Source: Pseudomonas hunanensis
Lineage (GTDB): Bacteria; Pseudomonadota; Gammaproteobacteria; Pseudomonadales; Pseudomonadaceae
NCBI RefSeq assembly: GCF_013393325.1
Contig: NZ_QJRC01000070.1
Span: 62,001-126,000, forward strand
DNA length: 64,000 nucleotides
Direction of reading: 5' to 3'
The position numbers and the translations under genes are program-made. Position 1 is the stretch's first letter. Every line of letters starts with the position of its first letter. The notes beneath the pieces are model-generated. The model was not told where the DNA came from, made no database searches, and saw only the letters and a list, made by a program, of their open reading frames with translations. Positions 57,432-64,000 of the stretch are shown here, in pieces.

Positions 57432-59114
57432 ATGGATATTAAACGCACGATCCTGATCGCCGCGCTGGCAGTCGTGTCCTACGTCATGGTCCTGAAGTGG
57501 AACGATGACTACGGCCAGGCTGCCCTGCCGACTCAGAATACTGCTGCCAGCACTGTTGCTCCGGGCTTGCCCGATGGCGTGCCGGCCGGTAACAACGGTG
57601 CCAGCGCCGATGTACCGAGCGCCAACGCCGAATCGAGCCCTGCCGAACTGGCACCGGTCGCACTCAGCAAGGACCTGATCCGAGTCAAGACCGACGTTCT
57701 GGAACTGGCTATCGATCCGGTCGGTGGTGACATCGTCCAGTTGAACCTGCCGAAGTACCCACGCCGTCAAGACCACCCGGACATTCCGTTCCAGTTGTTC
57801 GACAACGGTGGTGAGCGTGTTTACCTGGCACAAAGCGGCCTGACCGGCGCCAACGGCCCGGATGCCCGCGCCAGCGGTCGCCCGCTGTATGCCGCCGAGC
57901 AGAAGAGCTACCAGCTGGCCGACGGCCAGGAACAACTGGTGGTCGACCTGAAGTTCAGCGACAACGGTGTCAACTACATCAAGCGCTTCAGCTTCAAGCG
58001 CGGTGAGTACGACCTGAATGTCAGCTACCTGATCGACAACCAGAGCGGCCAGGCCTGGAGCGGCAACATGTTTGCCCAGCTCAAGCGTGACGCCAGCGGC
58101 GATCCTTCTTCCAGCACCGCCACCGGTACTGCGACCTACCTGGGTGCAGCCCTGTGGACAGCTTCCGAGCCTTACAAAAAGGTCTCGATGAAGGACATCG
58201 ACAAAGGTGGTTTGAAAGAAAATGTGTCCGGCGGCTGGGTTGCCTGGCTGCAGCACTACTTCGTCACCGCCTGGATTCCGGCCAAGTCGGACAACAACGT
58301 TGTTCAGACCCGCAAGGACAGCCAGGGTAACTACATCATTGGCTACACCGGCCCCGTAATCAGCGTGCCTGCTGGCGGCAAGGTCGAAACCAGCGCCATG
58401 CTGTACGCCGGCCCGAAGATTCAGTCCAAGCTGAAAGAGTTGTCCCCAGGCCTGGAACTGACCGTCGACTACGGCTTCCTGTGGTTCATCGCCCAACCGA
58501 TCTTCTGGCTGCTGCAACATATCCACAGCCTCCTGGGTAACTGGGGCTGGTCGATCATCGTGCTGACCATGCTGATCAAAGGCCTGTTCTTCCCTCTGTC
58601 GGCTGCCAGCTACCGCTCCATGGCCCGTATGCGTGCCGTTGCACCTAAGCTCGCCGCCCTGAAGGAACGCTTCGGTGACGATCGCCAGAAGATGTCCCAG
58701 GCGATGATGGAGCTGTACAAGAAAGAGAAGATCAACCCGCTGGGCGGCTGCCTGCCGATCCTGGTACAGATGCCGGTCTTCCTGGCCTTGTACTGGGTAC
58801 TGCTGGAAAGCGTGGAAATGCGCCAGGCTCCGTGGATGCTGTGGATTACCGACCTGTCGATCAAGGATCCGTTCTTCATCCTGCCGATCATCATGGGCGC
58901 CACCATGTTCATCCAGCAGCGCCTTAACCCGACGCCGCCGGATCCGATGCAGGCCAAGGTGATGAAAATGATGCCGATCATCTTCACCTTCTTCTTCCTG
59001 TGGTTCCCGGCCGGTCTGGTGCTGTACTGGGTTGTGAACAACTGCCTGTCGATTTCGCAGCAGTGGTACATCACTCGCCGTATCGAAGCAGCTACCAAAA
59101 AAGCTGCTGCTTGA
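57432..59114 (+). CDS. yidC: membrane protein insertase
   Basis: Inserts and folds inner-membrane proteins, alone or with Sec. The 560-residue protein has an N-terminal membrane anchor (residues about 5-23), a large periplasmic domain (about 50-340, P1), and five C-terminal helices with the conserved MARMRAVAPKLAALKERFGD loop and PIFWLLQHIHSLLGNWGWSI region. ATG at 57432. A strong bidirectional terminator follows, before mnmE. Confidence 0.98.
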   Translation: MDIKRTILIAALAVVSYVMVLKWNDDYGQAALPTQNTAASTVAPGLPDGVPAGNNGASADVPSANAESSPAELAPVALSKDLIRVKTDVLELAIDPVGGDIVQLNLPKYPRRQDHPDIPFQLFDNGGERVYLAQSGLTGANGPDARASGRPLYAAEQKSYQLADGQEQLVVDLKFSDNGVNYIKRFSFKRGEYDLNVSYLIDNQSGQAWSGNMFAQLKRDASGDPSSSTATGTATYLGAALWTASEPYKKVSMKDIDKGGLKENVSGGWVAWLQHYFVTAWIPAKSDNNVVQTRKDSQGNYIIGYTGPVISVPAGGKVETSAMLYAGPKIQSKLKELSPGLELTVDYGFLWFIAQPIFWLLQHIHSLLGNWGWSIIVLTMLIKGLFFPLSAASYRSMARMRAVAPKLAALKERFGDDRQKMSQAMMELYKKEKINPLGGCLPILVQMPVFLALYWVLLESVEMRQAPWMLWITDLSIKDPFFILPIIMGATMFIQQRLNPTPPDPMQAKVMKMMPIIFTFFFLWFPAGLVLYWVVNNCLSISQQWYITRRIEAATKKAAA

Positions 59115-59139
59115 CGGGCTAGTACGCTAGCCTGTGAAT

Positions 59140-59167
59140 AAAAAACGCCCCCTAGTGGGGCGTTTTT
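59140..59167. terminator. terminator between yidC and mnmE
   Basis: AAAAACGCCCC-CTAG-TGGGGCGTTTTT: stem with A run before and T run after. It ends the rpmH-yidC transcript 25 bp after the yidC stop; mnmE begins 36 bp later and so needs its own promoter or readthrough. Confidence 0.9.
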
Positions 59168-59202
59168 GCTATCTGTCGTATTTGTCGTAGAGGCTTTCGA
59201 GC

Positions 59203-60573
59203 ATGAACACTGTGCGTGAAACCATCGCCGCCATCGCCACCGCCCAAGGCCGCGGTGGTGTAGGTATTGTCAGGCTGTCCGGCCCCTTGGCTGGCAAGGC
59301 AGGCCAGTTGATCACCGGTCGCACGCTGACCCCGCGGCATGCCCATTACGGCCCGTTCCGCGACGATGACGGGCTTGTGCTGGACGAAGGGATAGCGCTG
59401 TTCTTCCCTGGGCCGAATTCGTTCACGGGTGAGGACGTGCTCGAACTGCAGGGCCATGGCGGCCCAGTGGTCCTCGACATGCTGCTGCAGCGCTGTGTAC
59501 AAGTGGGGTGCCGGCTCGCCCGGCCGGGTGAATTCAGCGAGCGCGCGTTCCTCAACGACAAGCTCGACCTGGCTCAGGCAGAAGCCATCGCCGACCTGAT
59601 CGAGGCCAGTTCCAGCCAGGCGGCGCGCAATGCCCTGCGCTCGCTGCAGGGGGAATTCTCCAAGCGTGTGCACAGCCTGACCGAGGCCTTGATTGCCCTG
59701 CGCATCTACGTCGAGGCGGCGATCGACTTCCCCGAGGAGGAAATCGACTTTCTCGCCGATGGCCACGTACTGTCGATGCTCGATGCTGTGCGCGGCGAGT
59801 TATCCACCGTGCAGCGTGAGGCCGGGCAGGGGGCATTGCTGCGTGACGGTATGACTGTGGTTATCGCCGGCCGGCCCAATGCTGGAAAATCAAGCTTGCT
59901 GAACCAGCTGGCCGGTCGGGAAGCAGCCATCGTCACCGATATCGCCGGCACCACCCGGGACATCCTGCGTGAACATATCCACATCGACGGTATGCCGCTG
60001 CATGTGGTCGATACCGCCGGTTTGCGTGATACCGATGACCATGTGGAGAAAATCGGTGTGGAACGCGCCCTGAAGGCCATTGGCGAGGCTGATCGTGTGC
60101 TGCTGGTGGTCGACTCCACCGCGCCCGAAGCAAGCGACCCATTCGCGCTGTGGCCCGAGTTTCTCGACCAGCGGCCAGACCCGGCCAAGGTCACGCTGAT
60201 TCGTAACAAGGCTGATCTGAGTGGTGAGCACGTAGGGCTGGAGCAGTGCGATGACGGCCATGTGACCATTACCCTCAGCGCCAAGGGCGACGACACGGGG
60301 TTGCAACTGCTGCGCGACCATCTCAAGGCCTGTATGGGTTACGAACAGACTGCAGAGAGTGGCTTCAGTGCCCGCCGGCGCCACCTGGATGCCTTGCGCC
60401 AGGCTAGCGAGCATCTGGAGCACGGCCGTGCCCAATTGACCTTGGCGGGCGCAGGAGAGCTCCTGGCTGAAGACTTGCGCCAGGCACAGCATGCCCTGGG
60501 GGAAATTACCGGGGCATTCAGCTCGGATGACCTGCTGGGGCGGATTTTCTCCAGCTTCTGCATCGGCAAGTAA
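59203..60573 (+). CDS. mnmE: tRNA uridine-5-carboxymethylaminomethyl GTPase MnmE
   Basis: With MnmG, modifies wobble uridine 34 of several tRNAs. The 456-residue protein has an N-terminal folate-binding domain (residues 1-120), a helical domain and an inserted GTPase domain with G1 [12 protein letters not shown] (about 222), G3 DTAGLRDT and the RNKADL motif, and ends with FCIGK (Cys453 catalytic). ATG at 59203. A terminator follows, so mnmG is a separate unit. Confidence 0.98.
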   Translation: MNTVRETIAAIATAQGRGGVGIVRLSGPLAGKAGQLITGRTLTPRHAHYGPFRDDDGLVLDEGIALFFPGPNSFTGEDVLELQGHGGPVVLDMLLQRCVQVGCRLARPGEFSERAFLNDKLDLAQAEAIADLIEASSSQAARNALRSLQGEFSKRVHSLTEALIALRIYVEAAIDFPEEEIDFLADGHVLSMLDAVRGELSTVQREAGQGALLRDGMTVVIAGRPNAGKSSLLNQLAGREAAIVTDIAGTTRDILREHIHIDGMPLHVVDTAGLRDTDDHVEKIGVERALKAIGEADRVLLVVDSTAPEASDPFALWPEFLDQRPDPAKVTLIRNKADLSGEHVGLEQCDDGHVTITLSAKGDDTGLQLLRDHLKACMGYEQTAESGFSARRRHLDALRQASEHLEHGRAQLTLAGAGELLAEDLRQAQHALGEITGAFSSDDLLGRIFSSFCIGK

Positions 60574-60596
60574 TCCACAGCCAGGCAAGGCCAAGT

Positions 60597-60624
60597 GCCG
60601 CTTCTTCGGGAGCGGCTTTTTTTT
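60597..60624 (+). terminator. rho-independent terminator after mnmE
   Basis: GCCGCTTC-TTCG-GGAGCGGC followed by TTTTTTTT: a stable stem (one T-G pair) with UUCG-type loop and a long T run, 23 bp after the mnmE stop. Confidence 0.93.
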
Positions 60625-61086
60625 GCCTGAAATTCGTTGCAGGAGATGACTGTAGTCCGGTGTCCCGAGCACCAGTGCAAGCGGACCTGTCTGAAAACCG
60701 TACTCAGGAGCCCTGTGGAAAACCCGCCTTCAGCTCAGTTGATAAGCAGGCTTTTTTTCTGAGGGCAAAACCGTCTGTGGGTAAAACGTCATTTAATCCA
60801 CAGGCTAAATGACGTTATCCAAAGCCCTCATGGCACTCCAGACACAGGGTTTAATTTTCCTCTACACAGCGTCATTCCTAGCCTACGAGGATTTATCCAC
60901 AGATATCCTTGTGCATAAGAATAAACATAAAAACAAAGCTTTTATAAATTTCTTCTTGTTGATTTCTGTTGTGCGCCACTCATCCACAGACTGGTCAAAA
61001 TTTGCTCAGACGGTTTCTTTAAAGGGTGTGAAGTCCCTATACTTGTCGGCTTACCTTTTCTATTCGCAAAAACAGGCACGAGGTGC
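60625..61086. other. 462-bp non-coding region upstream of mnmG with DnaA boxes and an AT-rich block
   Basis: No gene here. It has one exact DnaA box (60893-60901), a one-mismatch box at 60910-60918 (tgtgcataa), and weaker relatives near 60815, 60797 and 60980 (atccaca forms). An AT-rich block lies at 60919-60962 (aataaacataaaaacaaagc, ttttataaatttc). A frame at 60809-61117 overlaps the mnmG start and is rejected. The mnmG promoter must lie here, perhaps near 61020-61050. This is the second, smaller DnaA-box cluster known beside gidA in Pseudomonas. Confidence 0.75.
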
Positions 61087-62982
61087 GTGGTGGATTTCCC
61101 TTCCCGTTTTGAAGTGATCGTCATCGGCGGCGGCCATGCCGGTACCGAGGCTGCGCTTGCGTCTGCACGCATGGGTGTGAAAACCCTGCTGTTGACCCAT
61201 AACGTGGAAACCCTCGGTCACATGAGCTGCAACCCCGCCATCGGCGGTATTGGCAAAAGCCATCTGGTCAAAGAGATCGATGCCCTAGGCGGCGCCATGG
61301 CGCTGGCCACCGACAAGAGCGGCATCCAGTTCCGCGTTTTGAACAACCGCAAGGGCCCGGCCGTACGCGCCACCCGTGCACAGGCCGACCGCGCCATCTA
61401 CAAGGCGGTGGTGCGTGAAATCCTTGAAAACCAGCCGAACCTGTGGATATTCCAGCAGTCCTGCGACGACCTGATCGTCGAGCAGGACCAGGTCAAAGGT
61501 GTGGTGACCCAGATGGGTCTGCGTTTCTTCGCCGAATCGGTGGTATTGACGACCGGTACCTTCCTCGGCGGCCTTATCCACATTGGTCTGCAAAACCATT
61601 CCGGCGGCCGTGCCGGCGATCCACCCTCGATCGCCTTGGCCCACCGCATGCGTGAACTGCCGCTGCGTGTAGGCCGCCTGAAAACCGGGACCCCGCCACG
61701 CATCGACGGCCGCTCGGTGGACTTCTCGGTGATGACCGAGCAGCCAGGCGATACACCGATCCCGGTGATGTCGTTCATGGGCAATGCCGAAATGCATCCC
61801 CGTCAGGTGAGCTGCTGGATTACCCACACCAATGCACGCACCCACGAGATCATCGCGTCGAACCTCGACCGTTCGCCGATGTACTCGGGTGTGATCGAAG
61901 GTGTCGGCCCGCGTTATTGCCCATCGATCGAAGACAAGATTCACCGCTTCGCCGACAAGGACAGCCACCAGGTGTTCATCGAGCCGGAAGGCCTGACCAC
62001 CCATGAGCTGTACCCCAACGGTATTTCCACGTCGCTGCCGTTCGACGTGCAACTGGAGCTGGTGCGTTCGATCCGCGGTATGGAAAACGCCCACATCGTG
62101 CGCCCTGGCTATGCCATCGAGTACGACTACTTCGACCCGCGTGACCTGAAGTACAGCCTTGAGACCAAAGTCATCGGCGGCCTGTTCTTCGCCGGGCAGA
62201 TCAACGGCACCACCGGTTACGAAGAAGCCGGTGCCCAAGGCCTGCTGGCCGGGACCAACGCCGCACTGCGTGCGCAGGGCCGCGACAGCTGGTGCCCGCG
62301 CCGCGACGAGGCGTACATCGGTGTACTGGTCGACGACCTGATTACCCTGGGTACCCAGGAGCCGTACCGCATGTTCACCTCGCGTGCCGAGTACCGCCTG
62401 ATCCTGCGCGAAGACAACGCCGACTTGCGCTTGACCGAAAAAGGCCGTGAACTTGGCCTGATCGATGACCAGCGCTGGGCTGCTTTCTGCGCCAAGCGCG
62501 ACGGCATCGAGCGTGAGGAACAGCGCCTGAAGTCGACCTGGGTACGCCCGAACACCGAGCAAGGCCAGGCCATTGTGGATAAGTTCGGTACCCCGCTCAG
62601 CCACGAATACAGCCTGCTCAACCTGCTCGCTCGCCCAGAAATCGACTACGCTGGCCTGATCGAGGCGACTGGCGGTGAAGCAATCGATCCACAGGTCGCC
62701 GAGCAGGTCGAAATCCGTACCAAGTACGCTGGCTATATCGACCGCCAGCAAGATGAGATCGCCCGTCTGCGCGCCAGCGAAGACACGCGGCTGCCTGTGG
62801 ATATCGACTACTCGACCATTTCCGGCCTGTCCAAGGAGATCCAGGGCAAACTGGGTCAGACCCGCCCAGAAACCCTGGGCCAGGCTTCGCGCATCCCGGG
62901 CGTGACCCCGGCGGCGATTTCCCTGTTGCTGATTCACTTGAAAAAACGCGGCGCTGGCCGCGAATTGGAGCAAAGCGCTTGA
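61087..62982 (+). CDS. mnmG: tRNA uridine-5-carboxymethylaminomethyl modification enzyme MnmG
   Basis: FAD-dependent partner of MnmE. The 631-residue protein has the dinucleotide loop [20 protein letters not shown] (residues 10-29), [20 protein letters not shown], the catalytic-cysteine segments typical of GidA, and the C-terminal [19 protein letters not shown]. Two tandem GTGs (61087 and 61090) could start it; AGGTGC precedes. It overlaps rsmG by four bases (TTGA). It lies in the mnmG-rsmG-parA series. Exact DnaA boxes lie at 61574 and 62574 inside it. Confidence 0.97.
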   Translation: MVDFPSRFEVIVIGGGHAGTEAALASARMGVKTLLLTHNVETLGHMSCNPAIGGIGKSHLVKEIDALGGAMALATDKSGIQFRVLNNRKGPAVRATRAQADRAIYKAVVREILENQPNLWIFQQSCDDLIVEQDQVKGVVTQMGLRFFAESVVLTTGTFLGGLIHIGLQNHSGGRAGDPPSIALAHRMRELPLRVGRLKTGTPPRIDGRSVDFSVMTEQPGDTPIPVMSFMGNAEMHPRQVSCWITHTNARTHEIIASNLDRSPMYSGVIEGVGPRYCPSIEDKIHRFADKDSHQVFIEPEGLTTHELYPNGISTSLPFDVQLELVRSIRGMENAHIVRPGYAIEYDYFDPRDLKYSLETKVIGGLFFAGQINGTTGYEEAGAQGLLAGTNAALRAQGRDSWCPRRDEAYIGVLVDDLITLGTQEPYRMFTSRAEYRLILREDNADLRLTEKGRELGLIDDQRWAAFCAKRDGIEREEQRLKSTWVRPNTEQGQAIVDKFGTPLSHEYSLLNLLARPEIDYAGLIEATGGEAIDPQVAEQVEIRTKYAGYIDRQQDEIARLRASEDTRLPVDIDYSTISGLSKEIQGKLGQTRPETLGQASRIPGVTPAAISLLLIHLKKRGAGRELEQSA

Positions 62983-63629
62983 GTTCCCTGGTCACCCCGC
63001 AACACGCTGAAGAGTTGTCCACAGGTGCACGGCAGCTCGGAGTCGAGCTGAGCGCAGAGCATCACGAAAAGCTGCTCGGCTACCTGGCCCTGCTGATCAA
63101 ATGGAACAAAGCCTACAACCTCACCGCCGTGCGCGACCCGGATGAGATGGTGTCGCGTCACCTGCTGGACAGCCTCAGCGTCATGTCGTTTATCCACAAC
63201 GAGCGTGACAATTGGCTGGACGTCGGCAGTGGCGGTGGCATGCCTGGTATCCCGTTGGCTATCCTGCATCCGCACAAGCGGGTGACCGTGCTGGACGCCA
63301 ATGGCAAGAAGACGCGCTTCCTGACCCAGGTGAAAATGGAGTTGAAGCTGGACAACCTCACGGTTATCCACAGCCGAGTGGAAGCCTTCCAGCCGGCACA
63401 ACCGTTCGACGGAATCATCTCCCGCGCCTTCAGCAGCATGGAGAACTTCACCAACTGGACCCGCCACTTGGGCGACACCGGGACGCAATGGCTTGCAATG
63501 AAGGGGCTGCATCCTGCCGATGAACTGGTAGCATTGCCCGCAGACTTCACAGTGGAAAGCGAACAGGCCCTGACCGTTCCGGGTTGCCAGGGCCAGCGCC
63601 ATCTGCTGATACTGCGCCGCAAGGCATGA
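62979..63629 (+). CDS. rsmG: 16S rRNA m7G527 methyltransferase
   Basis: Methylates G527 of 16S rRNA; loss gives low-level streptomycin resistance. The 216-residue protein has the SAM site [17 protein letters not shown] (near residue 80) and the [17 protein letters not shown] helix. TTG at 62979 overlaps the mnmG stop (TTGA), with TTGGAG upstream. Exact DnaA boxes at 63190 and 63364 lie inside the gene. parA begins 18 bp after its stop. Confidence 0.97.
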   Translation: MSSLVTPQHAEELSTGARQLGVELSAEHHEKLLGYLALLIKWNKAYNLTAVRDPDEMVSRHLLDSLSVMSFIHNERDNWLDVGSGGGMPGIPLAILHPHKRVTVLDANGKKTRFLTQVKMELKLDNLTVIHSRVEAFQPAQPFDGIISRAFSSMENFTNWTRHLGDTGTQWLAMKGLHPADELVALPADFTVESEQALTVPGCQGQRHLLILRRKA

Positions 63630-63647
63630 CTGGGAACACGCGCATCA

Positions 63648-64000
63648 ATGGCTAAGGTATTCGCAATCGCGAACCAGAAAGGTGGTGTAGGCAAGACCAC
63701 CACCTGTATCAATCTCGCCGCCTCGCTGGCCGCGACCAAGCGTCGTGTGCTGCTGATCGACCTCGATCCGCAAGGCAACGCCACCATGGGCAGCGGCGTG
63801 GACAAGCACGAGCTCGAGCACTCGGTCTACGACCTGCTCATCGGGGAATGCGATCTGGCCCAGGCCATGCATTACTCCGAACACGGAGGCTTCCAGCTGC
63901 TGCCGGCCAACCGCGACCTGACCGCCGCCGAAGTGGTGCTGCTGGAAATGCAGGTCAAGGAGAGCCGCCTGCGCAACGCCCTGGCACCCATCCGTGAGAA
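63648..64000 (+). CDS. parA: chromosome partitioning ATPase ParA (Soj), N-terminal part
   Basis: Runs off the right edge after 117 codons. ParA drives segregation of the origin together with ParB bound at parS. The deviant Walker A motif KGGVGKTTT (residues 11-19) and the Walker A' [14 protein letters not shown] are present, as in chromosomal ParA. ATG at 63648 has a GGGAAC leader. parB should follow outside the window. The rsmG-parA-parB order is conserved in Pseudomonas. Confidence 0.97.
   Translation, partial: MAKVFAIANQKGGVGKTTTCINLAASLAATKRRVLLIDLDPQGNATMGSGVDKHELEHSVYDLLIGECDLAQAMHYSEHGGFQLLPANRDLTAAEVVLLEMQVKESRLRNALAPIRE

Noticed and set aside
60809..61117. A 102-codon rightward frame before mnmG
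   Set aside because: It crosses the DnaA-box and AT-rich region and overlaps the mnmG start; no ribosome site.

Overview
The window is a GC-rich Pseudomonas chromosome segment centred on the replication origin, most like the Pseudomonas putida group. The dnaA-dnaN-recF-gyrB block faces left and rpmH-rnpA-yidD-yidC-mnmE-mnmG-rsmG-parA faces right, with the oriC DnaA-box cluster between them at about 56.1-56.5 kb. The intergenic spaces carry P. putida-type REP elements (gcgggtttacccgc cores and ggccgctcctacagg cores). No rRNA, tRNA, CRISPR array, IS element or prophage is visible.

Left end (0-14 kb): the 5' end of coxB; a helical hypothetical protein; a SulP anion transporter downstream of a beta-carbonic anhydrase (probable bicarbonate system); a LexA-box-controlled radical SAM protein; yheV-prlC; a gamma-carbonic-anhydrase-like protein with a HAD phosphatase; a lipoprotein aminopeptidase; twin PA0061/PA0062-type lipoproteins; twin DUF1161 proteins; OsmC, an LLM flavin oxidoreductase, dodecin and a DUF883 protein.

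14-26 kb: trpI divergent from trpBA; a DOPA-dioxygenase-like protein divergent from a small Rossmann protein; the choline-O-sulfate locus (LysR regulator, choline sulfatase betC, choline-binding protein choX) followed by a second, STAS-bearing SulP permease; then aroE-hemF and a quinone oxidoreductase.

26-28 kb is the least ordinary stretch: a DUF6124 (DUF3077) gene with a long structured leader capable of alternative pairings, an orphan rho-independent terminator with no gene in front of it, and an inverted repeat with 62-bp arms.

28-40 kb is housekeeping: tsaC, dprA, def, fmt-rsmB-trkA-TPR, a lauroyl acyltransferase, tag, glyQS, gmhB and plsC. The LysM gene that I remember between def and dprA in other Pseudomonas is absent.

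40-50 kb: an MFS transporter and GMC oxidoreductase with a divergent LysR regulator; a sulfide-oxidation unit (persulfide dioxygenase, sulfide:quinone oxidoreductase, TauE exporter) with a -24/-12 promoter and a divergent FisR-like sigma54 activator; and an RcnB-family protein. From 49.8 kb to the right end lie the origin-flanking genes. Exact DnaA boxes (TTATCCACA) number at least 26, absent from the first 16 kb and present through many coding regions after that.

All calls come from reading the sequence and remembered family knowledge; no database search was run. Start codons were chosen by ribosome-binding-site spacing and family length.
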